This document shows positions 1 to 13,900 of a stretch of DNA of 64,000 nucleotides, in pieces (the first letter of the stretch is position 1; each line of letters begins with the position of its first letter). The notes under the pieces are model-generated. The model saw only the letters and a program-made list of their open reading frames with translations. It was not told where the DNA came from and made no database searches. This stretch comes from Rhopalosiphum padi (taxonomy: Eukaryota > Arthropoda > Insecta > Hemiptera > Aphididae): assembly GCF_020882245.1 (NCBI RefSeq), contig NC_083599.1, forward strand, positions 49,564,748-49,628,747, in the 5' to 3' direction. The position numbers were made by a program, and so were the translations under genes.

Positions 1-2804
1 TTTATTTATTTGAACTGAATAGCTACAAAATGTCCAAGTTAGAAGTTCTTATTTCTAAAATTTGATCGATTCATTAGTTAATATTTTAACCACGGTACTT
101 ATTACTCATGTTATTTTTACAGGAATATTTGATTTGTATTGATATAGTATAATAGTCTGTTATATTATTATATAGTCGTATTCAATTATGCTTGTTAATC
201 ATTATCATAATAAGTGCGACTATTGTATTTATATCTATTAAAAATAATGGGTAATACCTATCATCTCAAATAAAAATTATTATTACTTATAATTTATTTT
301 GGGTACTTATATATATATACAGATATATCTATACAATTTAAATAAAACGTTTTTGTTAAGGTAGATAAATGAAAAAAATATGTTAATTTATGTAACGGTT
401 AAAAAATGAATATAAAATACAAAGTATACTTGATATACTTAATATACTTAATATTAATATAACAAATTTAATCATCATCATAAAATACAATGTGAAATAA
501 AATCCTAATAAAAAAAGCCCATAATAAATTATATTGAAATTTTATACATTTGGTAACATGGTCATTGAGAAGTCAGTTAGAAAGAAGAATGTAGGAGAAT
601 CCCGAATCCATCATCATCAGTAGTGAATAATTAAAAATTCTTACCTAAGAAACGAACATTAGAAGTTCTCACAGTAACCACAATCCCATACAACTATTTA
701 TATTCAATCTGATACAGTTGAACTTGGTTAACTCGAGGTGAAAAGGAGCATAAAATAACTCATGATAACCAAGAAATTAAAAAACAAAAATAGGAATTTA
801 AAATAAAAGTTATTTAAATAGTACGCGTTTCAATTTAAACATTAGAAAAAAAAATTAAATCTAATAAACACATCTCATTGAAATATAACAAAGCGCTAAA
901 GATTGTAAAAACTTATTAGTTTATGACTTTATTTTGGATATTAGATTAATGAACTGTTTACCATTGATTTCAATAAAATTTAAACTTAAAGTTATTCACA
1001 AATATTCGAGTTGAACATAATTTTTTAAATTTCTTAAGTATTAAGGTGAAAAAGTTCGAGGTATCAACGATTTCAATTTGATAGAGTTTGAGTTAACTGA
1101 GTTCAGCTATAATTATTAATTAATAAACAAATAATATTCATGTGGGTTCCTTGAGATATTGGGATACTGGGAAATTAAAAAGTAAACTTAATAATGAACG
1201 AAGTCTCATCATCTGTTTTCCACAAAATAAACTTAAAATAAGAGGTACCTGCTGAACGTTATTAAAAACAGAACAATGGAAGCATGACCAATTAGAAGAA
1301 TAACTTTTTTTATTACTTTTTAAACAAACTCAAAAATATAAAACTTTACATAAAAAAAATGGAAATATCCTCCTGACATCAACAAAAGAGACGAAGTAAT
1401 TACCACTTGGACAACTCATCCAACACACTCATATCTAATAATCATATAACCGTGTCCAGTTTGAGACACGTATAATGTGAAGTCTTTCAATCAATCACAT
1501 AATTATCAACTACCCTAAATAGTCTGAAGTACCTACACAAAATTCTTAATATTCAATCATAACTGCAGCAAGTATTTAACGGATAAAACTACCATAGCAA
1601 TAAATATAAATGTTTTCACAAAATACAATTGATCCACGAAAAAATGTAAAAATTGTGGATATTTTTATTAGACTTATGTATTGTAAGTTATAATCGATAT
1701 GCTTACGCAAGTAGACTGGAAAATTTCTATTAATGTTAAAGCCTTAGAAAAATAAATAATAATATGTATCGTATATTATATTTAAAATATAATATAATTA
1801 AAAACATGTTGAAACTTAATTGACAAAACTGTAGTGGTTTATTTTTTACTTTTTAAAAATATTATATCTGGTTTATTATCATGTATTTTGTATATTTTAA
1901 AATGCACAAGCTATTGCCTTTTGAAATTTATCAAATTAGTTGGGTTCATTCATAACATTTTTAACTAAATAAAAAAAAAAATAATAATAATAATCTCACT
2001 GGTAGAAATATAGGTACCTACCATTTTCTATGTTAAATATAATTTAAATATTGAGTATAACACGGTATAGGTAACTCAACAGTACGATATTATACGATAG
2101 ACAGATACTGTATTTGTTGTATAGATAAAGCATTATTAATCTATATTATATAACTATTTTAATAGTATAATATGATTTTTGTATACTATTACGTATTGAA
2201 GTTGTATCAAAGCTTTGATACACTAGTGTATCTTAATATTCATAAAAGTACCAAATAGATTCGCTGTTAAGTATTCATTTAATCATTGTTCTTACGATGT
2301 TAGTTTGATGAAAGTGTAATAATATACCTAGCAAAGTAGCAATATACGGTCGTTACCTATATATTTATATCACCTATAGAGAGGTTTTAAAATGTTTTAT
2401 TATATATTTTATATCATAAAAAATATTGTTTTTATTAAATAAATTAACTATTTACAAAAAAATTATTTAAAACTATTTTGAGATATCATATTATCTAAGG
2501 TGTAAGTTACGACTTAAAGAAAACACTCGTTTTTTTGATAAGTACTTAGGTACTACTTATATTTATTTTATTTTATGATATAAATTGTGATACAGCTTAA
2601 AAAGGATATAAAATATACTTCGAACAATTAATTGTGTTTAAAAAATAATAATATATACCTATATCTAATGTAGAATAGTTTTGATTTTGTGATTAATTTA
2701 ATTAAATTACACAAAACAACTAAATCCGTTAGAAGAAAAATGGTTATTTTTCGTTAAAATATCCAATTTTAACTTTCCAAAATATTGCAATAAGAAAATT
2801 AACT
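1..2804. other. AT-rich intergenic DNA, no gene seen
   Basis: I see no exon chain, RNA gene or clear mobile element here. The stretch is AT-rich with short (TAA)n and poly-A runs, for example around 1972-1995. A slightly GC-richer patch at about 540-760 contains, on the minus strand, a good-looking splice donor context near 640, but no open frame of useful length leads into it, so I did not call an exon. Confidence 0.6.
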
Positions 2805-3016
2805 AATGCCCCTCCATATTATGTCTTTAACCATATAATTCATTCTGGTCTCAAATTGAAAACCCTGCACAAAGAAGCTAAACTACACATTACAAACGCT
2901 CTACAATCGTCTAATCTCTCACCCTAATCCTCTTGTCAAAAATCTCGTAGTACCCACAATTTTCGGTAATCCTCCAAGACGTCTCAAATGTAAATGGTAA
3001 AGTGTTCTGCTTAATG
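2805..3016 (+). mobile_element. Jockey-type LINE, C-terminal ORF2 fossil
   Basis: The + strand carries the end of a non-LTR retrotransposon ORF2 protein in two frames. Frame one (2805-2924) is 40 open codons beginning NAPPYYVFNHIIHS, the 'NAPWYV..' block found after the reverse transcriptase in jockey-clade elements. After a stop and a frame change near 2920 the second frame gives HPNPLVKNLVVPTIFGNPPR and then RLKCKW before TAA. The 'NPPRRLKRKW' ending is the usual last motif of these ORF2 proteins. The copy is 5'-truncated, frameshifted and dead. Assignment to the jockey clade is from motif memory, not a search. Confidence 0.82.
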
Positions 3017-5117
3017 CATTATATTAACGTCAATTAAAAATTAAATGTATAGTTTTTAAATGTACAGTTTTTTACCTGAACCATAAATATTTATCGTGCA
3101 CTTTAGGCATATATATATTGTGTATTTTTTTTTCAAAAAATACACTTCGAATTTCGTCAACATTTTAAATTCAAATGACTACCTATATAAAAAATGATAC
3201 ATAAGTTAAACAAATATTTTAAAATTTGCTGTAACAACTATGAGGATATAATGTATTACATTTTAATATTTTTGACTTAGAAAAAAAAATGCAGTTGTAT
3301 TAAAAAAAATAACCAACATTAAAAGATTCAAAAATAGTTTTAAAAAATGTCAAAATCATTAAACAATTATTTTATGGCTAAAAACTGCTAATATAAATAT
3401 TTTGTTAACATTTCAAGATAAAATGGTTGTTTTTTAATTGTTTCTGAATTAAGACATAAAAATCAAATCAATTTTGTCAATCGGTGTTTTTATATGACAG
3501 GTAAATGCTTAAATATTTTCTTTTTACCTCTGTTTTTTTTTTTAGTTTTTCCAAATTATTTAATTATGAAGAGAAGTATATAGAACTTAATATGACCTTT
3601 CAAGGTATTATTTAGGTCAAGTGCGTGTTACCAATGACCTTCCCTGAATGTTAAGATTTGAAACAAATTATTTCTGTACATTTTTTGATGTCGGATACAA
3701 TTATATCAAAATAACATTATCGTAAAATGAAATAATTACTCTACTCGGAGTATAAAATAGAAACTTTTTAGGAAATATATATTTAAAGAATCATACATTA
3801 TATTATATTAATTATACATATTATATTATATTGAAACATTTTAAATACATAAATAATTAAAAGTTGTACGTGATTAGGAAAATAATATATAGAATATTAT
3901 TGTTATCGTTTGTAAGTAATGTAAATATTAAAACGTAATAACTTATTAAGATTCATTTTATTGTTAACAGATGGCATCGTCATTTTGAAATTCGTGTCTA
4001 AGTACACCTATGTAAGTAAATATATAAATATTCTAATTTATAATAATTAATGATGATATAATTAGATGTATTTCAAATCAAACTATATTAGAATAAAGGA
4101 ACACTAACACCTCTAAATGACGATAAAATTATTATCAAACAAAATTGTTCGAACAAATCAAAAAAAAAAATAAATTCATGCAAGGACTATGTGGTATTTA
4201 TGCGAACACGTATTGTCTGTATTGCGTTTATGTTCAGCAAAAATTGTATTTAGTTTTATGTGCACTCCTTGATTGTTTAGTATTCTGGGTCAAATCAATG
4301 GATTTCAATTGAACACCATATTATACAATTACATGCGATGTACTTCTCTCTTTAATATATTTTAATTTTTCTGTCAAAGTTACATCTATTTTTCCATATT
4401 TATCTTTCTTCCTTCAACTTCATCTCCAACACCCCTTCCTCCTCTCGTCAAATATAATTTTTCAAGGACTCTTCCACGATATTATATATTTTTAGCGTAA
4501 AATTCATGAGAAATGTTAATTAATAATATTGTACGTATGAGCTGTAATTTATTTTTTTGTATTTGCGCTATCACCCGTTTGACGAATGTATAATAAATAC
4601 ATACGTACTACGTTTCAACAATAATAATAAGTAATGATTAATTAGTGATAGGTAAATATTAAATATATGTGCACATATATTAAAACAAATGGGTTACGAA
4701 ATTATTTATTAGTGATATTTGTTTTTAATTGGACTCTCTATTAATTTTAAAATACATATTATATTGACGAATATGTATTAAAGTTATGAGTACTGTACGA
4801 ATGTAATAATGAAAAATAAATTATTTTTTATTGCTCATGTCGTAATGGTTACAAAATTAATAGGTGTTTCTTGTACATAAAACACAATCAAAATAATATG
4901 ATTTTTACAGAAAAAAATTGAAAATTCATCATTGTGACTATATTTTCCAGTAATTTTGACTTAAGTAATTAAAGTTCGAAAATATAATATACTCGTACTT
5001 ATATAATTTTCTAAACTATTGTGTATAATGATGAAGTTGAAATATATAACGTTTCCCAATTATTTTTGTTATGGTGACCCACAAAATTTACTCTTTTCTT
5101 AATAGGCGACCAACTAT

Positions 5118-5149
<32 letters not shown>

Positions 5150-8066
5150 CGTTAATGTTAATAATTCTTTTAATAATATTGTTTTTATTATAAGCATTTA
5201 AGCAATTTTATGATTTAATTTTATTACAATGTGGTATTAAATAATGAATATTTAATTTTGTTAAAACAATAAGATTTTTTTAAAGTTTGTTTTTAATTAT
5301 TTATACTGATTAAGTATACGTGTATGTGTTGTACGTTTAGAATCAAGAGTTTTAGAATATTTTATATGTTATAATAAAATAGTTTAACACTTAACGTATC
5401 ATAACGATCTGAAGTTAAATTTTCAAATCTAGAAAAATAGGTGTTTTTAATGTATAACTTAAAAAATTGTACGGTGGAACAAATTTATGCAATGCATGTT
5501 TATTAATACATCTTATTATTATACTTAATTTTTTTAATTTGCATTTGTCTTTCGTTGCTTGGTGGCAAAACAAGTAACTTAGTTCACATACACGTTTAAA
5601 CATGAACGTCCTTTAAAATGTGTATTGAGGAACAGGACACTTAATGTCAAATAAAGATTAAAGAGACAATTTCATCATACTATCCTCGACGAGGTTAAAC
5701 TTAAAAACAGATCTTTAAATTACTCCCGATAATCTAAATATTGAATCGATGTATAGAGGATTTAATTATAAGTAGGTACTCAATTCGCATAAAATAAGTG
5801 ATGTTTCATAAATTTTGAATTTGTGACAAATACTTATTTTATAATAATATAATATAATAAGAAAAACAAAAAAAAAAAACTGCTATACAGTATGCTCAAA
5901 GTGGTTAACTATATTCTGAGTTGATACATATGTGATTAATATCTGAATTTTATTTTATTATTACTCAATGAAATAATTTAAAATTGTCAAAATATTTTTC
6001 GAAGGTATTAATGTTAAAATAGTTGCATGAAACTTTTTTAAATAAAGTATATTGAACTTAGCTGTATTTAAGTATTTGACCTTTACATTGTGATAGTAAA
6101 AACAGTATTTATTAAACTTTCCAAACAATCGTTAACGATGCGTAAAATTATGAAACAAGTTTTTTTATATTTTGGGTACGAAAATTCTTAACTTATAATT
6201 TTTACCTATACTGAACTTTTAAAAATATAATATGTTGAAGGCAGATTTTTCATACACTTTTAATTGCACAAAATATGCCAAATAACGTATTATTTTTTTT
6301 TTACTACTTTACGAGTATATAATTATGTGTAAAAAATGACAACACAATTCACCGTCACTATAAATAAACCCACAAAACTATTTAATATTACTATTATCAT
6401 TTGAGCAGATAAAAAATATTTTAATACCATTTTTGATATACTTGTTATTGTAATGCTTTTTTTTTAATTTAAATACAAAAATATGTAGGTACGGTATTTA
6501 GAACACCCAAACACTGGATATTAAATTGTACAATTATTATGCATTTTTAAATAATTATATGATAATTAAAAATTAAAATACATACATTTAAAAAAATAAA
6601 AACGATGACACAGCCATAGATAGAATATTGTTATTAGGCATTATGTCATTTCACAAATATAAATTATATAATTATATTATATTATTATAAAAGAATGCGA
6701 GAGGAGTAAAATATGTTTGTTCGTCTTATTGTTACCTCATTAAAATGTTAAATAAATAAATATATCTTATATAGGTAAATGCACCACTGTTAACAATTTC
6801 TGTTGTACAAGTTATTTTTATCATAAATATTATAATATATAGGTACATACAAATCTAAATAATTATTTTATAACAAAATAGGGGTAATAATGTTTATTAG
6901 CGAGTAACATTATGTAAATATCATAAATGAATAAACAAGACAATTATATAAAATATATAACAATAAATTATACTAGAAAATAGTGTTTTAGGAATTTTGA
7001 TATATGTTTGCCTACCTTTAGTGGATTCAAATAAATTATAATTGAATACAAATTTCGATAATTTACGTGTATTTGAATTTAGTGTTGTGTAGTATATGGT
7101 CAAGATATATAAATAATATTATATACTCAGGTGTACATAGCGCATTTATATTTAAATCTTTAATTTTATCATAGAATGCCTGTACACGTATTAAAATGCA
7201 AATGCATTACATTATGTTATTATAGAATTAAACTAATTATATGCTATTAGCTTAATAAATTATATTAATTTCCTTTAAAAATTGGTCTAAATATATATAG
7301 CAAATTTCACGACTACCTACTATTATCCAGTACAATTCGATGGTAAGTTAGAAAGCTGTGGATAGAACCACGAAACACAGAAGTAAAATAGCATCACATT
7401 TATCAACATAGTTTCGCCATAAAGCCAATCCTAACGTGACACTTAGAAGCGGAGCGAACGAACATTAACTCTTTACTTAAAATCTGATAAACCTTTTCAA
7501 TAAATATAGAGCCGTGGCTTCTCAGAAAGGAATTAAGTTTTAGTATTTGAGCAGAAATAAACCTTATCAAATCGACAACACAAGAATTTGTACAATACCT
7601 ACTACGTAAGTAGTAAACATCAACTGTTTTATTAAAATTGTAGACTCACTTATTTAATGCAGTTTATTATACAAAAATTATATAGGCACCTTATATATAT
7701 ATATAAATATAAAGGCATAGGTATATGTCTACATCGTAGAATTAAAATACCTAAGTGTTATAGGTAGGTCAAACTTATGTACCAATATATTTAAATTAAT
7801 ATTGAAAAAAAATTGAATAATTATTATACCAATAAAACGGAGAAAAGTATTATAAAAGACGTTTTTAAGATATTTATTTTTTCGATACTCAGTATACGTA
7901 AAAATTGATATAGGACGGCGGGACTATCTTGTATAGCGAAATTTCGTCGGTATAATAAAATAAATTGCACAGGTATGTTTTATGTGTATAGCGATATATA
8001 AATAATAAGCATGAATATTGCATTTTGTATATTTTACCTTTTGTGTTTGTTAAACATTGGAATAAG
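3017..8066. other. AT-rich intergenic DNA, no gene seen
   Basis: About 5 kb without a supportable gene. It contains a pyrimidine-rich tract on the + strand at about 4380-4450, a (TAA)n microsatellite followed by poly-A at 5115-5149, and many short A or T runs. The small reverse-strand open frames at 5415-5603 and 6921-7103 have AT-driven composition (Ile, Tyr, Phe, Leu, Asn), no domain and no splice context, so I treat them as chance. A mildly GC-richer patch at 7320-7540 has no readable frame. Confidence 0.6.
5115..5149. repeat. (TAA)n microsatellite plus poly-A
   Basis: About nine tandem TAA units run directly into a nine-base A tract. This is ordinary simple sequence for an AT-rich insect genome. 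Confidence 0.9.
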
Positions 8067-8156
8067 ATGGCTTACGTGACCGTCTGTTGCTTTTCGGATA
8101 CGCTCCAGATGCTTAGTCAACACTCAACAGGATTACCTTTCCAGACCAACTGTCAA
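8067..8156 (+). CDS. Candidate distal first exon of the ODF2-like gene
   Basis: An ATG in good context (aataagATGG) opens 30 codons, beginning MAYVTVCCFSDTLQMLSQHS and ending ..NCQ before a possible donor CAA|GTAGAG. The stretch is clearly GC-richer than its surroundings and ends in phase 0, which is the phase needed to join the first certain exon at 11003. Against it, the donor is only moderate, the implied intron would be 2.8 kb, and a closer start candidate exists at 10931. It may also be unrelated to the gene. There are no transcript data to decide. Confidence 0.2.
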
Positions 8157-8916
8157 GTAGAGAGGCCTTCTATATGCTAAAGTAGATTCGAATTAAAATA
8201 GATCACCCAGATATTGTATCTACTGAAATCGCGAGCTTTTGTTTCACATCATATTGATGGATAAAAACGTATTGAACGTTACATTTTTGGACGAAAACCT
8301 TCCGACGTGGGAAATAATTCAAACTATAAATATGTAAAAGTAGCAAAAAATGGAGTCGAATTAAAGAAGATTTCTATTTGAACATAGAAATAGCCAAATA
8401 TGTATTGATTATCATCTTCTTTCTGTTTTTAAATTTATAGTATAAATGGTACCGGATTCACTTAATTTTGTTCGTATTTAAATCTTCAAAATGTACGATA
8501 TATTTTTTATGTTATACTACCCCTTTTTATAAGATAAATAACAAGCGTTCTAAAAAGATTTTAAATTTTAGAAAGTAAGAACAATACGCTAATAATGTAC
8601 ACAGATGAAAAATGAATAAAATAAGAACCGTCTAGAATAAGATATTTATAATCTAAATCTGGTTTATAAATATGTATATATTATTTATGTATGTAGATGA
8701 TGGAAAAGGGATAGGTATCTAAATTGCATTAACCAAAAGCTCTTTGAAAAATCATTGACCCATTTTATTCTTCTGCTTTTTAGCAAATATTGAATTTAAT
8801 AAATTATAATCTATATACTTATCGATATTTTTTATTAAATTGACAAACATGACATTGAATAGATGTTAAAAAATTAATATTTCGTTAAACAAAATTAATT
8901 ATTTCCTTTTTTATCT

Positions 8917-8940
8917 AGTTTAGTTTAGTTTAGTTTTAGT
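8917..8940. repeat. Short tandem TAGTT repeat
   Basis: Four to five imperfect tagtt(t) units stand in tandem. Simple sequence, no gene association visible. Confidence 0.6.
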
Positions 8941-10502
8941 TTTTTTATTATAACAACATTTATAAAACATTTGTTTCAACCGGAGTTTCACCTTTATCGC
9001 ATAATATAGCTATAGAATAAAAACGAAAAAATTGAATTTATAATTAGACTTATACTTAAATAATGAAATCTAAAAATATTTAAAATATTTAAGAATATAG
9101 CTTAAAATAAGACTGAATATTTTAAAAATGATGTTGTGTATGGAAAATTATAAATAATAGTTAAATGTTTTTATGATTAATATTTTAATATGATTAATAT
9201 TAATATTAATAATATAATATTAATATTTTATTTATGATTAACGGCGATAATAATAGCTTATGAAACGGTTTTTTACAGAAAAAAATATACAAAAATTTAA
9301 AATGTCTTTTTTATGTCTTCTAATTTAATTTAACATACAACTAGCAAAAATATATTAAAAATCAAAACATATCTAATATAAAAATTTATTGAAAGATTCA
9401 AGTCCCTATAATTATTAATTTTTACAACAATACAACAAAAACAAATTTTGTTAAGAATTGGGTTCAACAAGTTTTCAAAAAATTCGTGTTTTTCTTTAAT
9501 TTTGTTTTTTTTTTTAATTTGAGTTTTTATTTAATTTCTTTCACAAGTACCAACAAGATACAGTTTTCTACCAAAAACCTCATTCAGTGTTTTTACCATT
9601 TTTACTACTTTAAAAGAGGTATATATGACACTCTCGCACATATATACGTGTGATAACGTAAAAATAAAATCAATATAAAGAAAAATATTCTTACTTGAGA
9701 TGTTTATTACTCTTAAAATAATTATTTATTATATTTAAGCTGGAGAATGATCTCTCGGGAGTATCTGTATGTATATTATGTGAGAATATATGGGTACTAT
9801 GGTCTATGGAATAAAGATACACCATACACCGTACCTAATTATTATTTTGCGTTTATAGAGTGCTCATAATATATACAATTAGTTCTAAGGCATTTAAATT
9901 ACCTACGATCCACAAGGTGAGGGTAAATCAAACAAGACATTTACTGAAACTCATTGATGCAAATATTATGCATAATTGTCTTTCTGTTAGAGATGGCATT
10001 GATTATTCTTGAGATTTAGAACCAAACAAATTAAATGAAAATACAACTGTTGATTAATTGAAAACATAAATTTGTGATAAATTAGAACAATACTAGTCAC
10101 CACACTTAATTACGTTTTAATTAAATCTTATAAACAACTCACAAACCTTGACTAGTTAACATATTCTATATCCTTCCTTTATAATATATAATTTATTATA
10201 AGTTTGATTAATATAAAATTGAAAAATTTTAAATATTCTTTTTCTACTCTTATTATTCTACTCTTTTCTTTGTTATAACTAGTTTTAATCAATAATATTA
10301 ATTAAATTTTATATTTCTAATAAAATTTTCAAAATATTTAATGATTTGTCTAATAATTTCTTATTTTTTTTATCTACAACCGAAAAATAAAATAAAAGTT
10401 CTTATAAAATGTGACTATATAATATTTTATACAAAAAACATTTTTTTTTTTATGATTTAAAAGTTATTTTCAATAGGGTAAACCAGATTTGTCTACTTTC
10501 CT

Positions 10503-10528
10503 AAAAAAAAAAAAAAAAAAAAAAAAAA
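10503..10528. repeat. 26-base poly-A run
   Basis: An uninterrupted A tract. It could be the 3' tail of a retroposed copy, but I find no recognisable body next to it, so I leave it as a homopolymer. Confidence 0.9.
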
Positions 10529-10856
10529 TAGATTATGTGTTAAATACCATTAGAAAACAAAATAACTTGACACTTAATCACGTAAAAATTAAGATGCATT
10601 TTTTTTTTTATAGAAAATAGGTTATTGAAAAATATTTAAAATGTTATATTGTTCGATGCAGAAAAAGTCAAAATGATTGGATATGAGTTCCATTATATTG
10701 GTATTATTAATAACGAGTTTCTGGCACATACAGTTACTATGTATTTTTTATCGTTATTCTATATATTTTAGCTACTTTTTTATTGATTGAAAATTTTAAT
10801 AAGTAGTTGGCTGATTTATGCAACGATTAAAATAATGTTACTGAATTGTTTATTTG

Positions 10857-10863
10857 TATAAAG
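10857..10863 (+). promoter_or_regulatory. Possible TATA box of the ODF2-like gene
   Basis: TATAAAG stands about 74 bases upstream of the candidate initiator ATG at 10931 and would place transcription start near 10890. TATA-like words are common by chance in DNA this AT-rich, so the support is positional only. Confidence 0.15.
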
Positions 10864-10930
10864 CATAAAAGTACCTTTTGTATAATTCAAAAACTCAAAA
10901 TAAATTAAAAATCAGCATATAATAACGAAA

Positions 10931-10936
10931 ATGACG
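10931..10936 (+). CDS. Candidate 6-nt initiator exon (Met-Thr)
   Basis: The sequence cgaaaATGACG|gtataa has an insect-like start context (AAA before ATG). It ends in phase 0 at a usable donor and would splice over a 66-nt intron (10937-11002) to the first certain exon at 11003, giving an acidic N-terminus MTDSIDELEIVS and a 696-aa protein. The next intron (76 nt) is similarly short. It is a plausible but unproven start; the exon at 8067 is the alternative. Confidence 0.35.
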
Positions 10937-13900
10937 GTATAAAATATGAAACTCTTAAATCTTACATTATTAAGTAATTATTTGAGTTTAATATCGTTAT
11001 AGGATAGCATAGATGAATTGGAAATTGTGTCTACAAATTTTGAAACCGAAGATGCCGTTGATAATTTTGAATTAATTCGAGATACCGATCAAAAGGCCGT
11101 AAATATTGCAAAAATAATAATGCAACTGAAGAAGGAATTAGTTGACTTACAAAATGTGTGTATAATGTATATGGCACATTGATGACTTCAACGTTTAGAA
11201 ATAGTAACGTTGAAAATGTTAAAATGTGTAGGACTGTGGACCCACAAATTCGAATGAACAGGACATATGTAGGTTACAAGCAAAGTTAACAGAAATGGTG
11301 TTACAATATAAAAAAACTGTCGTTGATGTGCTTAAATTGGCTAAAGCTAATAACTTTGATATTGAAAACCTCGTATGTCGAAAAATTGACATTAATCAAA
11401 ATACTAAATTGGACGATTGTGTGACAACAGTAATCAAAGCTTCTGTAAGATTATTTTTTTTACCTAATTATTTAAGAACATAAAATAGAAGGAAATATCG
11501 TAATTTTGTTTGTATACTTATTCGATGCCATCGAACTATATTTATAATTTACATAGATAGGTAGTATTCTTTTAAATTAGGCACCCCTTCTGTCATGCAT
11601 ACGAGAGTAATTAACTGATAAGATAATTAATATTTTATCTTCTATTGTTATACAATGTTAATACTTAATAAGTTTGATAATTGTTTACACTATCCGTTTA
11701 ACAACAGGTATGTAATCGGCGAGTGATTTATTATGTAAACGCAGACGACTGAATCTAGTTTAATTATTAATAAATTATTATGGACTATTAAGTTAACAAA
11801 CTTTGCTCCTTAGATCACATTATTATTATTATTTGTTTAATGATTTAAATTCATATAATATAATGACATGTACTTATAAGTTTTAATATCTATTATTTCT
11901 GATCTCAAACAAAAAAAAACTTTTTATATTTATTATATTAACAGAATGTCATACGTTTGTGGTTTATATATTATATATTGCTTGTTAAAAACCTAAAAAG
12001 TATAAAAATAAAATTCTATCATAGTAATAGGAGTATTTCGACTGAGCAATAATATTTTTATTTGTTTGAAATGTTATTTTTCTTCGCAATACCTAGTTGA
12101 CAAGATAAAAACGATTATTTTTCACACGACACCATTTTTATGTATAATTTGGTAATTATTTGCGCAATGAAATATTATATTTCTAAGTTACAACATGTAA
12201 GATAATTTTAATTAGTATTTCAATTTTTATAACGTTTTAAAAGCAGTGATCACATAGCAATAAAAAGTTGATAATATTTAACTACAAAATATTATTTGAC
12301 AATAATTTTATATTTAACGATAAAAAGTGCTTTATTCATAAGATATGTACACACAAATAAACTAAATTTAGAACTGGTTTATCTAAATATACAGCATTTT
12401 AAATAATATTATTTGTTTTTAATTACATTTTAATATAATTACATTTTTTGTAATAATTGATTTTCAATAATAAATATTCCACTTATATATTGTATACAGT
12501 TAACACTTTTGAGAACTGCATGTGCTCTATAATTTTTCTAATTTAAAGATACTGCTAAAATATCAGTTATACTAAGGAATAAGAACAAGTGAATATACGA
12601 ATAGAATTGAGTAAGATCATTAAATATTTAAAATTTCGATCAGATGATTTGTAGAATGATTCTGAGTAAAACGAATACACAACTAGCCAAAGTTTTGTTA
12701 AAAATATGTGTTCAATTTATTGTATTGTTCGTTATCTCGATTTCCTTGAAAATTAACTAAAAATAATATAGTTGATGTAAAATGTATGAAATGAAATTTA
12801 TAAAGATATAAAGATGCTCTGTTAGTTTTTCAAACTTTTTTTTTAATTTAAATTATTGACGAATATCACATTCACTGTGAAACCAATAGCTTTCTGTTCT
12901 GATCAGAATCTTAAAATGTTATAGAATTATAAACATCTTTGACTAAAAATAAAGTTATATAAGGTATAATTGAACATACCTCTTATAAAAACACTTTTTA
13001 ATATAGAAAGAAATAGTGACTATATAAAAGTATAAATTAATTAGGTATGTATATAAATATAATATTTGAAGAGAAAAAAATTGTAATAATTTCAAATATA
13101 AAACTATACATTTTTAGATTTTATTCAATGGCATTATTAAAAAGTTCAACTGATTAAATACTTAAAACTAAAATGGGTTATATTTTATAACTTGAAATAA
13201 TAATAAAATATTTAAAACTATAATAATTCAATTAATTTAAATTTTACACAAATATACGGTTTTAATAAAAATGTTTGTATTCTTGATTTAAGGAAGGAGA
13301 ACAAATGGTTCCGTGGATATTAATTAATAACGAACAAAACAGTCCAACATTTTTCCACTATGATCTAAATAATAATGGAACTAAATGCAACAAAGTTAGT
13401 AATTGAAAGTCAGAAAATTAACTGATTTTTTAAATATGTTATTTTAATATAAACATTTAAGGTTTTTTTTTCCTTCAAAAACTTACTAATCAAACATTAC
13501 TTTAGCCTGGTAATGGATCAGTTTGTTCATGTAACGATGAATCCGAAAATTGTTGTTTGACTGATAATGAAGATAATCATACTATGAGTGATAAGTGCAA
13601 TTTACGTTCCAAAAATTCAGATACTGATTGTAAAAAGGAAGGATTTAGAGATGAACTCATGACAATAAAGGGAGAAATGAAGATATTAAATCAACAGAAC
13701 CACAATTTTCTGTGCAAACTTAAAAGTGCTGTAATGAACAACTCTAAAAATAAATAGGATTACAACAAAATATTAATCATTTTTTTTTCTTTTAGAATCA
13801 ACAAACACATATCTTAACAAATGCTCTTAAAAAAAAAGTGAATATTTTATTTAATTAAATCATCGAACATAATACATTTTTTTTATGTTTGTAGTTAGCT

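Larger units (their letters stand above)
8157..10930. other. AT-rich DNA upstream of, or first intron of, the ODF2-like gene
   Basis: No further exon could be supported. Short tandem TTTAG-like units lie at 8917-8940 and a 26-base poly-A run at 10503-10528. A 26-codon ORF at 8257-8337 (MDKNVLNVTFLDENLPTWE..) looks slightly protein-like but has no clear splice sites. A TATAAAG word sits at 10857, about 75 bases before the candidate ATG at 10931. Confidence 0.5.

Noticed and set aside
7905..7945. Shared words (ggcg..atcttgtata) at 7910 and 27255 as a dispersed repeat
   Set aside because: Only about a dozen bases agree and the flanks do not; chance is sufficient.
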